Of a DNA stretch of 64,000 bases, positions 37,950 through 50,546 are shown piece after piece. A program made the position numbers and the translations under genes. The notes beneath the pieces were generated by a model. It was not told the DNA's origin, ran no database searches, and worked only from the letters and a program-made list of their open reading frames with translations. Origin of the DNA: Balanoglossus misakiensis (lineage: Eukaryota; Hemichordata); NCBI GenBank assembly GCA_040954595.2, contig CM082598.2:3100001-3164000 (forward strand), given 5' to 3'. Every line of letters starts with the position of its first letter. Position 1 is the first letter of the stretch.

Positions 37950-38937
37950 GGCCGCAACGGGTGTGCGTCTGCTGACGACTGCCTAGCCCCCCGGAACGAG
38001 CACGCGGAATAAAAAAGTAACGTCACCGTTGCCCCGGGTTACTGCATAGCCGGGCCTGTTGCCATGGTAGCATTTCGACGGAAGGCCAATCTGAATGACC
38101 GGCGAGAAAGATACACAAAAGTGTAACCGGTCTGTTGTATTGAAATTTGAAATCAATTTAGATGAAGGGGAAATTGAAACCGAATTACAAAGAGTGAAAC
38201 CGGCCAGCTTTTACAGGTTTCATGATCTTAACAGCCAGTTTAACTCACACTCCTGTCGTCATTATCTTCAATGGTTAAATCGATCTGGATTCGGACAATC
38301 CAACCCTGAAAATTAGTCACTTCTCGTGGCAAACGGCCACCTCTATTTTTTATCTCATTTTCATTTGAAAAATATTCCGTTTTCGAAGTGATTGCAATCT
38401 TTTCAAGTCACCCATGGCGCGTCGAAAGAGGAATGATGGGAAACCTGTGAAATGTTTTGGAGTGGTGAGTCCTTTGGAGTAGATCTGAAGGGTCTGAAGG
38501 TGACGGATGATATATACCGCGCGATAGCCACGCCGGGTGATCGCTTCCAATGGATGTACGCGTCCGTTCTGATTCGGACTTCGTAGGAAGATTCCTATCA
38601 GACAAATACCCAATCCCGATGCCTGTGCGTCTTGCAGTAAGCATGAAACAAAATACACGTTCCGCCACTAAGCCGCGCTCTTCACCAAATATAACGTACA
38701 GTAATTGGAATGTATCAGTAACGCCAAGTCAGTCTTTATTTGTGTCCGCTGGAATGTTTGTCAGCATTATGATAAAGTGAAACTGAGCGAGAAGGATATT
38801 GCCACTGAATAACGTTGACGTTCTGGGAGAAAATAACACCAGTTATGTGATAGAATACATCTCTCTTTCAGACAAGATAGTCTGGCTGCCAACTAGCCTA
38901 CGACCTGGCTAGCTAGCTAGGCGCCAGTCAATTAGAT

Positions 38938-39030
38938 AGAGAGAGACGGAGAGGGAGGAGAGAGAGGGAGAGAGAGAAGAGACAGACAGACAGGCAGGCA
39001 AATAGACATACAGGCAGATAGACAGACAAG
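38938..39030 (+). repeat. (GA)n and (CAGA)n low-complexity tract
   Basis: GAGAGA/GGAGAG runs pass into CAGA and CAGG units. Confidence 0.9.
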
Positions 39031-41819
39031 TGTATGCTATCAGAAGAGATGGAAGAGAGATTTCAACCCTTAAAGACCCATGTTTCTCGACGTGGGCACT
39101 TCCATAGAAATAAACAGGTCCCTTTTTCTGTGTACAGAACAATATTGGGCAACAGAAGGTCGTCTGAGCATTGCATATGCCCCTTTAAATGGAAATGTTA
39201 AGAAATGTGACGGTCGTTGAAATAGATGCAAGGACAGCGGAGGGGAATTTTCCCCTCCACTGATTTCCCCGTTTCTTCGATTATACGCTTAAACGTTCAG
39301 AAATGTTTTGTAGCTATCGATCGACATGATACAGATATCTCTATTCGTACCACCACACCCTTGAACCTTCCCAATTCTTTGATAGTTCGAGGCACATCTT
39401 GTCAATACATCTTGCTTTTTTGATGACGTCATACTTATGTTAATTTAACTAGGGACACCGGAAATGGGAATTTGAAAACCCGTCTTTATTATCAATGTTT
39501 GGCGCAGCAATCTATACTTGAATTCGTCCCCCGCGGTAGTCACCACGGAATATAAATCGTTCAGTGTAGGGGTCTGACCTTTCTTCCTCGTTCAACAAGT
39601 GACGCGGCCCCGTCTATCAGTTCGAAGCGTGCGAAAACGAACGCGCGCATGTCAACGGTCGGGAGGACACACATTTATTAGTTTGTTCGTGCCCACTTTT
39701 GAACAGATTGCGACTGAACGGTCCATCTGTTTGTTCAGCCATCCGTGTGTCTCTCTCTCCCATCCATCGACGTTACTTGGCAATTTTAAGACGCGACTGT
39801 CATTTCGCGGAGTTGTGTAACTTTTACCTCTTTTTCCAGTATTTTTGTTTTGTGTGTCAAATGCAAAACCGTTGTTATTGTTGACAAATGAATTCTCGTC
39901 CGGACTTGAAATCAAATTATGCAAACTAACAATGCTGACACACAGATACATGTGTATATGTACATGTATTTATATGTCAATCTGTGTTTCTAAGCTAAAG
40001 CTGAGCGTTTCACTGCCATATTTCATGAATTTGAACAAGAATCTGCAGTTGATACACAAAACAAAAATACCGAAATCATAGGGAAAAGTTACAGCTAATG
40101 AGCTTAAAGCAATCATATATACCACCAACAGTTTGAGCCAATCCCCAATCGTGCATTTTATGAAATGCCATCTCTCGATGCATTTCGACGTTTCGGGTGT
40201 ACTATTTTCTGGCAAAACAATAGTAACTATAGAGATAATCAATTTTAAATTGATTTATTCAAGTCTGACTAAAAACGACATCATAGATTAATCGGATCTT
40301 TAAAATAAGTCAATTCTTGAACAAAAGTGTTGGCGGAAATAATAAAACAACAATATCGAGGACGCGGACGCTTTCAACTTTCTTTGGATTTTCAAAGCAG
40401 CGCACAGATTTCTTTTGTGTAGCGACACGGACCGATCGCTATGTATTTGTGAGTGAAATCGTCGATATTGACGCCCATATATAGGGCACCACTTCAAATG
40501 CTTGCCTTGGGATGGTGATTATTTTTTTTTGCAGACGCGGTGAATAAAATAGTTGATTGACACAAGGGACACTTTTGCCTATATTGTCCGCCTGTTGCAT
40601 ATTACCGTGTTAATGTTGGCTAATAGTTAAATGTTAGCGCTGTTTCAGACTACTGTCAAGGGCCCCGTCACTGTGTGACTCAATCATATAGTATTTCCAA
40701 ATTGCGCTGTAACGGTTTTAAACAAATATCATGGGTAACGTATGATAACTCATCATTTTAACCCTCGCGGTGTCACACGGGCGCCTATATCGTATGTGCT
40801 CTGGTTGTGAAGCTTTTCATCGGCACCATCTTCGAGTGTTTTCTGATCACCGCCGTTGCTGTGGTCCCCTCCCTGCCCGCAATAAACGTCAGCGCGATGA
40901 TACGGTAGCCTCGCCGCGCCACCACGGTCGAACGAACGCGCGGGCAGGCTTACACACAAATTACGGAACGCCAAGAAAGGCGTTTGTGATCGCATCGGTT
41001 GCTTTGTCAAAATAAAACAATCACACCTTGCTACGGCAATCCAATTCTCCTCAGTGAACTGGCAAAATATATGCTGTTGGTTCGGAAAATGTGCAGTGAA
41101 ACGAAGCGGAAGGTTTGAAATGAAACTTGGCGTAGATGGAAACATTAGTACATGCTCTGTAATAAAGATACAATCAGACGAACGTGTATATGTGAAAAAG
41201 AGTAATATTTAACAGAAACGTACATTTATTTTTATCGGATAATATATCACGTGTAATTCTTTTTTTAAAATGATCCAAACTGGAAGAAAAGATACTAGAG
41301 ACAGGAGGGATAACTTAAAGAAAATCCCCATGATATTTTTCAGGTGAAAAGGTACCATTCTTAATAATCAAATCTTGGGTAATCAAGTTCTCCGCTTCGG
41401 AAGCACCTGATAAATCTAGATTGCTTGTGCGAGTCACGTGAGAATTTTATAGGTCGAGAGTAATTATTAACTGTTCCAGGGTTCAATTTTCAGACTTTAT
41501 CCCTCATCGCCTTCGTCGATGGAAGGTGCAGTTTTGGCTTATAAAAGTATGGTGTATTTCTCTTGATAACACTTGTTCGTTTCCAATTTTTTTTGCAGTT
41601 ATGGTGAAGACAGACGGTGTCAACTTGGTGGTCAGTTGAAAATGGCGCCACTGTGTGCTGGTGGTGTAGGGCGGAAGTGACGTCGAAGGCGACCGGAAGT
41701 GGTGAAACACACAAAGTACAATTACAAGACTAAGGTATTTACGCATATCCAGTCCCCCTATCGTTTCTTGTTTGCTCCCTTATGGAGAGCATTAACTGAC
41801 GGGGAAACACTTAATTGTG

Positions 41820-42080
41820 TAATTAACACCTCTTAATGTTATGAGCTATGCTTTGACGGCGCTAATCTCCGCCAAATCGCCCTAATGAAACTGACACGAG
41901 TCTGTGTCAATTTCATGTGCGCACTCCACGTGAACGCGCGACGCGGAGCCTCGGTCGCGTTAACGTTTTAATTGCACCCAGACGCCCGATTCGGGAGCTA
42001 ATTATGCGGACGACGCATCAGACAGCCATTCAGACTCTATTGCCCCATAATTTTAAACAAGTGACTCAAATGCGGTGGTA
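41820..42080. promoter_or_regulatory. Possible conserved non-coding element
   Basis: Non-repetitive, CpG-retaining sequence with homeodomain-type cores (GCTAATTATGC), an E-box (CACGTG in ACTCCACGTGAACG) and no open frame of note. It is upstream of the WKGGLF gene and downstream of the insulin-like gene. Function is inferred. Confidence 0.22.
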
Positions 42081-43216
42081 ACTCCCAGCAAACTGACTAG
42101 ACTTTAGAGTCAGGGCAAGTAAACGGACCCAGTAAATGAATAAAATTCTCTGTAAAACATATCTCCCCGTTAAATGTCATTATCAATATTAAATCGGAAA
42201 GACGTCGTACACTTGACTGACGTATGTGATTATGTCACTCAACAGTACGGCTAGATCCGTAGTTGAGTCTTGTTGTTTTCCTGATTTTTTGCGGGAAAAA
42301 ATTAGTGAATACAAGTACGCGACATACCTCAACTCCCACTGGTCATCGGTTTAGTATGCAAATAAATTCGTAAGACAATTAAGTCAGATGTAAAAATGTT
42401 GAAAGGACGACACAATAATTCTGGTTCGTTACACCGTTTTATTTACGTTGACCTTGAAAAAAATGCAGTGGATCGTTGTCACGACTCTTTACAGACCAAG
42501 CAGTAAAAGATAAATACTTGTTGTCCACGTTGTAACCTTGTCATCGTAGCATTGTGCGAAATCGGAGAGATTGTCAACTCGACAGAAAAGCGATCGTTAT
42601 TTGTTTTAACGCTGGGCCGGCGAAGCTCAATGATTTACTATAATATGATTCATGTTGGAAATGTGATGTAACTTTTTATGACAAACACAAAGTGAAAATA
42701 CCTACGCAAAGATAAAAGAACAGACTTAATCCCCAATAAAATGCTTCGCATGTCATAAGGATTAGTTTTGTGGCCAGACTAAAATTGCGAGACGTTTTTG
42801 ACGTTTTTGAGTTCCAAAGAGGCTTCTTCCCGCCTTTCTTTTTACCTAATTCAGATTGTTCGGTCGTCCTCCATCTATAAAACGCAATTCATCGATTGAT
42901 AATTTGATAGCAGTAATCTAACGAACGTGGAGCGTAAATAACCTTCTCAGGGTCACTTAGACAGAGCAAAATTTCGTATCTTCAGGGAGTCTTTCTGATT
43001 ACAATAAAAGTCTCTTCACTCAGATTACGGTTCTTAATAATTAAAAGCGCTTCGCAGCGTCTAATTTTTTATGTGATAATCCCCTAGGAGGTTGGCTTTT
43101 TATGTAAATGAATATAAAGTTAACTTTATCACCTTGGACATTAAACGTCTTTTAACCCGAGGAAGGAGCGTATAAACCTACACGAGGAAGGCATAAATAT
43201 TAATTAGAGAAGACGG

Positions 43217-43217
43217 G

Positions 43218-43260
<43 letters not shown>

Positions 43261-43338
43261 GGACGGACAGACAGACAGACAACCGGGCAGACAGACAGAC
43301 ATGGATAGACAGGCAAGCAGGCAGGCAGGCAGGCAGGC

Positions 43339-43416
<78 letters not shown>

Positions 43417-43417
43417 T
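43217..43417 (+). repeat. (CAGA)n, (CAGG)n and (AGAT)n compound microsatellite
   Basis: A block of CAGA units, a short CAGG block, then about 22 AGAT units with one phase slip. Confidence 0.96.
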
Positions 43418-44443
43418 TGTTGTAAGCTTCTATCTCAACGCATCAACTGCCGCTGAAAACAATCTAGTTATCACCGGGGATTTCAGTAGACTCTCGTTGG
43501 ATTAAAAGAACGGGGGCGCACGCAGTCAAATCGAACAGTGGTATAATCGAACGGCCTTAAGTGGCAGTCGCTTGAATATTACCTGTTCCATTGCCCGGGA
43601 CCATGCCTTTATCTATGCGTTTAGTAATCGAAGCCGTACACAAACCGATATCACTTCAATTCACTGCTATGCGTACTTAGCTGTGGCGTTATCCTCCAAT
43701 ACTGCGCACAGAGGTCGTAAAAGCCGTACAATGGTTGGGCGTCTTGATGATCAGCCATAAACCGCTCAAATTTCACTGCAATTCTTTTTAACCAGCGCGG
43801 TGGGTTTTTGTTATTGTATGTTCCAATGCACTGTGCCTTTAAAGCTTAATTAGCCGTATTGAATGTTTTGTGAAAATTAAAAGACGGTTACGTTCTGGTA
43901 ATACGTGCCTATTAACACTCTGCTTGCGAGTTAAGAGAAAACCACTAAATCGCCCTTGCTCAAATATTACATAAATGGGCTTCCTGTATGTTATAAACAG
44001 TAAAAATGAAGGATTATTATTCTTGGAAAATAATAAAACAAATAGGAGAATTATATCTGTAACAGAAACCGACCATTAGGAATTAGGATAAAAAATAAAA
44101 GGGGGCTAAGAAGGGCAAATAAAATGTTCAATGTATTTATTTAATGATTTCCGCTGGTCGTATATCCGGCTATAGATTTTTTATTCAGATTGTGTTGTAA
44201 CGGTGAACACGGTGATGATTGCTAGTATTGAAAATCGCTTTGATATCACAATCGTGTGTCTCCTTCGTGAGTATATTAGTTTCATTGACCATGATTCAAG
44301 GAAAACTGGAGGAATTGTTAAGTGTGGACATATTTGGTGCTTTGCGTTTGGTTAGGCTAGAGTTGGGGGATAATTTTCTGTGTGACGTCATTCAGTTTGC
44401 ATTTTCACATGTGTGATTGCCGTAATGTGAACTTGTGGTAGGG

Positions 44444-44695
44444 CTGTTGTGTTGTGTTGTGTTGTGTTGCGTTGCGTTGCGTTGTGTTGTGTTGTGTTGT
44501 GTTGTGTTGTGTTGTGCTGTGTTGTGTTGTGCTTTGTCCTGTTTTGTTGTGCTGTGTTGTGTTGTGCTTTGTCCTGTTTTGTTGTGCTGTGTTGTGTTGT
44601 GCTTTGTCCTGTTTTGTTGTGCTGTGTTGTGTTGTGCTTTGTCCTGTTTTGTTGTGCTGTGTTGTGTTGTGCTTTGTCCTGTTTTGTTGTGCTGT
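44444..44695 (+). repeat. TGTTG pentanucleotide array grading into a 35-bp minisatellite
   Basis: TGTTG/CGTTG units to about 44530 are followed by five nearly identical 35-bp units starting at 44531, 44566, 44601, 44636 and 44671 (GCTTTGTCCTGTTTTGTTGT plus GCTGTGTTGTGTTGT). Long cysteine-rich frames over it are artefacts. Confidence 0.95.
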
Positions 44696-44711
44696 GATGC
44701 TAGGACTGTGC

Positions 44712-44731
44712 TTAAAGGTATACGACCACCT
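44712..44731 (+). repeat. Solo end of the TTAA MITE family
   Basis: TTAAAGGTATACGACCACCT matches the terminal inverted repeat of the MITE at 60815-60981 with few differences. No matching right end was seen within 300 bases. A weaker copy (TTAGGTATACGATCACCT) lies at about 59638. Confidence 0.5.
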
Positions 44732-45639
44732 CTGCAAATTTAACCACTGTTACCATGGAATATTCAAATCTAGCAAATCACAGATTTTAATATCAGAAAT
44801 AATATAGTAGTCACCGCTCCCAAACTTCTTAAGACTTAACACTCAGGTTTTAAATGAAGTCAATTGACGTTTTCAATACAGTTCAGTGCCTCATACCAGT
44901 TGGGAACGCGAACGGGTGTTCGAAGAATAGGATACATCGTTTTCATTTCACCATCTCACTTGTACAATAACGTGTGGAATCGATAAACGACAGTCAAGTG
45001 TTTAAAAGACTGGCAGGAAATCATTGAAAATCAGTAATTGAATGGATTGTCTTTACCGACGCGGGTTCAAGTATTGAATTCTCCCCAGCTTCTTCGAGCG
45101 AGCCACAAAGAACATCTTTTCTCCCTCTCTGCTGCCATGGAAACCGAGCACAGGTTGTTTAAACGGAAATAATCAACAATCCGAAACGTAACTTTAACCA
45201 GGGACAGTTGCGCAGAGATGCTTTGCGCACTGTGAAATAATCGACCATGGTTTTCATTATTAACTGGAGGAAGTAAAGTTAAAATATTAAATACATTCCA
45301 TTGTGGTCTGCAGAAGATGCAATTCACTCTTCTATCTATTAGTCTAAATAGGTCCTCTCACAGACAGATTAATCTGCCAGCCGATAGATAAATGGGCGTT
45401 TCCTTTTCTCAAACTTAAAGCCCCAGTAACCCTAACTTAACTTTAGGGCCATTTTCCCGTATTATTGTTTTTGGTATCAACTGGGGTTTCTTGTTCTACT
45501 CTCTGAATTGTTGATTATCTCACGCAGCTTTTTAGAATGATTGTCAATAAAAATCACAGCGAAAGAATTTTCATAGTACATTGCGATGTGGATGTCGACA
45601 GGGGGAACATTCTTGTAAAACAACAGGAAATTGGCTCAT

Positions 45640-45880
45640 TGAAGATTCAGCCGATTAGCAGGTGGTGCGCGCCAACGATTAGACTGGGCAAGATACACAA
45701 ATTAGAGACCTCTTGTGCCCTGTGTTCATTTCAGCAGAAATCGACACACGGCGCTAATTGCGCCGAGCGAAGCCCTCATCGGCGTTTAACTCGCCCCGGT
45801 AGACAACACAACCCGCGGCAGAATTGCAGCACAGCGCGCGTTGAGATTTCGCTCACGGTGCCGGGGTAAGAAATCACACC
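45640..45880. promoter_or_regulatory. Possible conserved non-coding element
   Basis: CpG-retaining, GC-balanced unique sequence between AT-rich flanks, without splice-supported coding potential. Regulatory role is inferred only. Confidence 0.18.
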
Positions 45881-46464
45881 CCATTGACTCCCTAACTCCG
45901 CAATTATTCGCCTCAAGTTCTTGATTAAACGTCAGTTCTTACGCAGGGATGCTGAATTTGTACCCCCGTGTGACGTCACAACAGGTCCTCTGAGGTAAAA
46001 CACCGTGATTTGCGGAATTAAGCGTGAAAATGCTTGTTCGTCAGAGGAATTTGAATTTATACATTGTAACTTGAAAACAAAGTTAAACATCTATCTACAC
46101 AATTGATAACCCTCTTAAAATTTACCACAGTAAGAACATTTAGCTTAAAGACCATCTAAATGTATAAAGGTGTAAGTAATATCTCCCCAAGTTAGACAAC
46201 TGTCTGTTATTCTAAGTTAAGAAACAGTCGATTTTATAATAAAGGCGTTTGGCGAAGATGACGATCGTTGAAGCACGAAATCGATTAGGAACGAGAGAAA
46301 ATCGTTCGTTAAAACGTATTCATTCGGAGAAATCAAATTCAGCGATGGTATTTTATCCGAAATCTCAACAGAAACTTTTAACATTTTCAAGTCGATTAAA
46401 AGGGAATACTAAGCGCGTTCTCTTGTTTGATGGTACAGATTATTAAACTTGTACTTGAAAACAA

Positions 46465-46616
46465 TACATACATACATACATACATACATACATACATACA
46501 TACATACATACATACATACATACATACATACATACATACATACATACATACATACATACATACATACATACATACATACATACATACATACATACATACA
46601 TACATACATACATACA
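46465..46616 (+). repeat. (CATA)n microsatellite
   Basis: About 37 perfect CATA units. Confidence 0.97.
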
Positions 46617-46948
46617 GTGTCACACGCATGCATACAAAAAAGTAATATGTAAAATATTTCTATGGTGGTTTTCTCTGTCTTACTCTTACGGCTGATTATT
46701 TTCATGAGACAATAACACTTTCACTCCAGGCCAGATTAATTCGTTTGATCATGTCTTGAGCCCCGAGGTTTTTGCAGACTTGATATCGATCCGGGGGGGA
46801 GAAGAGAAATGAGTTGATCCATAAGAGCCCTTTGTATCTGTATCACTCAGAGCTTTCCCATTCTGTTGAAAAGTGCGCGCCTCTTGGGTGCAATAGTCAT
46901 GAAAGCCTAAGTGTTACTTAGCTGTATTGAATTAGAAGCGAGATCGGG

Positions 46949-47153
46949 TTGTGTTGTGTTGTGTGTTGTGTTGTGTGTTGTGTTGTGTTGTGTTGTGTGT
47001 TGTGTTGTGTTGTGTTGTGTTGTGTTGTGTTGTGTTGTGTTGTGTTGTGTTGTGTTGTGTTGTGTTGTGTTGTGTTGTGTTGTGTTGTGTTGTGTTGTGT
47101 TGTGTTGTGTTGTGTTGTGTTGTGTTGTGTTGTGTTGTGTTGTGTTGTGTTGT
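46949..47153 (+). repeat. (TGTTG)n pentanucleotide array
   Basis: About 40 TGTTG units with GTGTGTTG irregularities at the left end. A period of five leaves all frames on both strands open. Confidence 0.97.
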
Positions 47154-48469
47154 GGAAGAGTTTGGGGGATGGCAACTGTCCTCACTCGCGATGGAGCTGG
47201 AATTGTTGTCTAGGCGACGGTATCAAATCACAGAATCATGATCACCATAGTGCAACGTAAGCGTCCATAGTCAAATCGCCCTTCTTGTTGTCTGTACGTT
47301 GTTTCAGTAGCTTTGCGTAGAAAGTTGTAAATGACCGTGCTATAGTTACAGTCTACCCGGACAGGCGCACATTATAAAGACGTTTCGGTATCGTAGAGAG
47401 AATATCTTAAATGCGTAGTAACGCGATAGTGGATTGACACAGACGTCTCCTGACCGGCAGGCAAGCTATAAAACTTTGCTGAAATTCTCACAAATATTAA
47501 CCATCATTATTCCCGCCATTTGAGCAAATGTCTCAAGTTTGTGTCGTCTAAATACTGCGTGGGAATATATCCTTTCCCAGGGAGACCTGATCAGAAACAG
47601 CCTGTGAGAATAAACGAGAATCGTTTTGCTATATAACGATCGTTACGTGCACATAAACCGCTTTCTCGTGGGAGGCAATGACGCCTTTCTCGGTCGCTAC
47701 TTACGGAATAGCTAGACACGCACGTAAGGAGTTTACATCACCGTTAAACAATCCAAAATTAATAAAACGCAGAGTCAGACGAGAAAATGAATCAATATTT
47801 GGTCATTTTTAGCGTTTCTCTAAACGACTGTGGTTCGGTATTTACATACCTAAGGTGCTTGCGTCGCCTGCTAGCTTTCTGTTTAAAGCATTGATGTTGT
47901 ATAATGTAAAATATGCTGTCACTATGTCGTGTTGGGTCAAAATCCATTCCATTCGCATTCAAGATGGTGTAAAAACAGCCTCCACAAACTGCGTGTTCGT
48001 TCAACAAAAACACAATTAAAGAAAATTTGTTTGAACCAATATTGTTCACATTGCCAATCAGTTCAGTTCATGTAACGTTACTCAGCCCGAGTACTTTATC
48101 TTCGGATTTAAAAGGCGATATTTCTGGCCAATAAATTAACATTAAAGACTTGAATACCGTTGCCGAAAACCTTCTTCACAAAGCTCACCGACTGTATTGC
48201 CGAGACCTCATAGTTGTTAAACCGCTTCGCCGATTACAGATTACAGTTTAGTTGATAGCAGTACATGGCTCAAAGCTGTTGGGTCGTTTTATTTACATTA
48301 TCGTCAATGATTATGTTCACAGTGTAGAGCTTGAAGACATTCGGGCAGCCATTTGTCAATGAACAAGAGCGTTTATTGACCCGATATATTTTCATTATAG
48401 TAGTTGTATGTATAAATTTAACATCCAATTCATTGCCAATAGCGGAATTAATGTGTACGCTTAGAGGGT

Positions 48470-48571
48470 GGGAGAGAGAGAGGGGGGAGACAGACAGACA
48501 GAGAGAGAAAGAGAGAGACAGAGAGACAGAGAGAGAGAGAGAGACAGAGACAGAGAGAGACAGAGACAGAG
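48470..48571 (+). repeat. (GA)n/(CAGA)n tract
   Basis: Purine-rich GAGAGA and CAGACAGA units. Confidence 0.93.
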
Positions 48572-50303
48572 TACAGTATAGCAAGCATACTTTTTTCCTC
48601 CAAGATATTGCACGACTTCCATAGCTTGTTTTAGAACGCAGAATTACCAAAAAAAAAAACTGCCGAAGCGCCTCGGGGGGGGGGGGGGTTCTTTTTTCAC
48701 GGGTTCAACAAAATCCACGCACCTGTGTGAACCTGCTTGAGGAGTGAGTTGTCAAAGGAATTAGCCAATCAGAGAAATGTAAACCTTGCGATGCCGCTTC
48801 ACATCAGCTGACTGAATGATGGCATAGGTTAGGTATCAATCGGAGGGTGAGTGCTTCACGCTACACGGTAACACGGAGCCGTGATTTAGCTTAGGCCCTA
48901 CTAGTATACTGATTACTTGAAACAGAGCACTTCGCGCGGTTGTTGTTTTGTTACAAAATGGCGCCCAAGGCAAATGAGGATTTGTGCGGATTATGAAGAA
49001 ATATTTCGGTTATTTGCTACATTTTCTTAACCTTTCAATAGGCTTTCACACTGTATTAACGACACTACACTAAAAATGCAACAAGGAAAGTGGCGAATTT
49101 TCCAGAAAGACGCCACCTACGTTCACAATAACGTGATCACTCAACCCGAAAGAACAGGGAGTTGTTGTCCACACTGTCAATGAGGGCGCTATATTTTCCT
49201 GAACAATCAGTGCAACTTTCTGCCAGTGTTGGTAAAGCGCCAGTGAGCATTGTTTCCGTGGATACCAGGCGCTATATCGTATCGTATCATAACTTCCGCT
49301 GCAAAGCATGCTGGGTATGGAAAGTCGGTAGACTCCAGCTCGTTTTGACTTGTTTGTGACGTCAACGAACCATGCTATCGAGGCACGGTATAGTGTGAAA
49401 TCGTCCTGACACGTATCCGTTTTACCGCCCTCTTCAGGTCACTCGACCTCTGATATTTACTTATAGGGCCATGCAAAGAAAACCGTTTCCGGTCAATGCG
49501 CATCACTTCAAAGGCGCTAAAATCAACCATTTTAATCTTAAAATACGCACGATGACATATACTGGTAGTGTTTTCTTTTTATCATTTAATAAAAGCTCTT
49601 TGGCACCGAGCTTAAGGTAGATGACTACCCAGATGCAATGCTGGGTTATCACCTTCCATAAGCGTATGCATGAATTTTGAGAAAACAGTGTTACAATATT
49701 GTCATTCTTGAAATTTACACAAAAAGAAGAGTATTATTAAATGACATAAAGAAAACACCATGTCACCATATTTGACTTTTTGATAGAGCTGTTCAGATAT
49801 TTTCACCAAAGGAAAACCGACTTTTGACTAGTCCACTACCTTAAAAGAGAGAGTTCTCGTGTACTTTAAATAAGTATGGGAAGAACATCAAGACTTCGCT
49901 TCTGAATGTTCAATTAATGTTTCTAGGCCAAACCTGATTAAGTTATACACTTATAAATTCAATTCCCAGCAGCCTCCGAGGAAGAATTATTCCCATTTTA
50001 TGACTCTCTGTAGTTCCACGTTTTCCCGACGCGATGCTTTAAGGGGCAGCCTTGGGGATTTCTCAAGTTTGTTACCAACGCGAACAGTTAATAAATTCAT
50101 TTAACGTTGCCTCCAGGGCAACGCGTTAGCGTCTGTTTTCATAAAAGTGATGAAATTTTTTAGCGTATAGGCAGCTATACAAACAGCTTTTTGTCCACCT
50201 TCGCTGTAAGCCACGGCGAAATGAGGCTAATGAACGTGTGTGCATTTCAGCATGATATATACATTCCATTCTGTTCACGCTAATTATTCATTGTCAAAAA
50301 TAC

Positions 50304-50309
50304 TTTATT
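50304..50309 (-). terminator. Candidate poly(A) signal of the insulin-like gene
   Basis: AATAAA on the minus strand, about 240 bases after the stop codon at 50547. Confidence 0.45.
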
Positions 50310-50546
50310 GTCTTTTAACGTGTGTATTTCATATAGGACGTTGACTTAAATTAAATTATTCATATAGCTGCAAGGACGAAAGCTTTCCCTTTAAAATTCT
50401 ATATTACCTCATGGCAGTAAACGTTGAGGCGTGAAAGAATGAATTATAGAAGGCGGTCTTACAACTGGCTTTGAAACGAAAAAAAAGAACATCCTGCCTA
50501 TAACAGTGAACTGAAGAAAACGCGGGAACTTTTGGCGCCAGCGTGG

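Larger units (their letters stand above)
37950..50284. other. Large intergenic region between two peptide genes
   Basis: Roughly 12 kb with no splice-supported coding exon. It holds long microsatellites (38938, 43217, 44444, 46465, 46949, 48470), one solo transposon end (44712) and two GC-balanced unique stretches (41820-42080, 45640-45880). The plus-strand frames at 40753-41015 contain a hydrophobic stretch but no acceptor or domain. Confidence 0.5.

Noticed and set aside
38413-38470. ATG with a K/R-rich start and a GTGAGT donor-like site on plus
   Set aside because: Only 17 codons, no promoter features and no downstream exon to join.
40753-41145. Frames on both strands including a hydrophobic plus-strand stretch
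   Set aside because: No acceptor or donor in suitable phase and no domain; the hydrophobic run stops after about 48 codons.
44444-47153. Cysteine-rich and HNTTQ-repeat open frames on both strands
   Set aside because: TGTTG pentanucleotide arrays have no stop codon in any frame; no start context, splice sites or domain.
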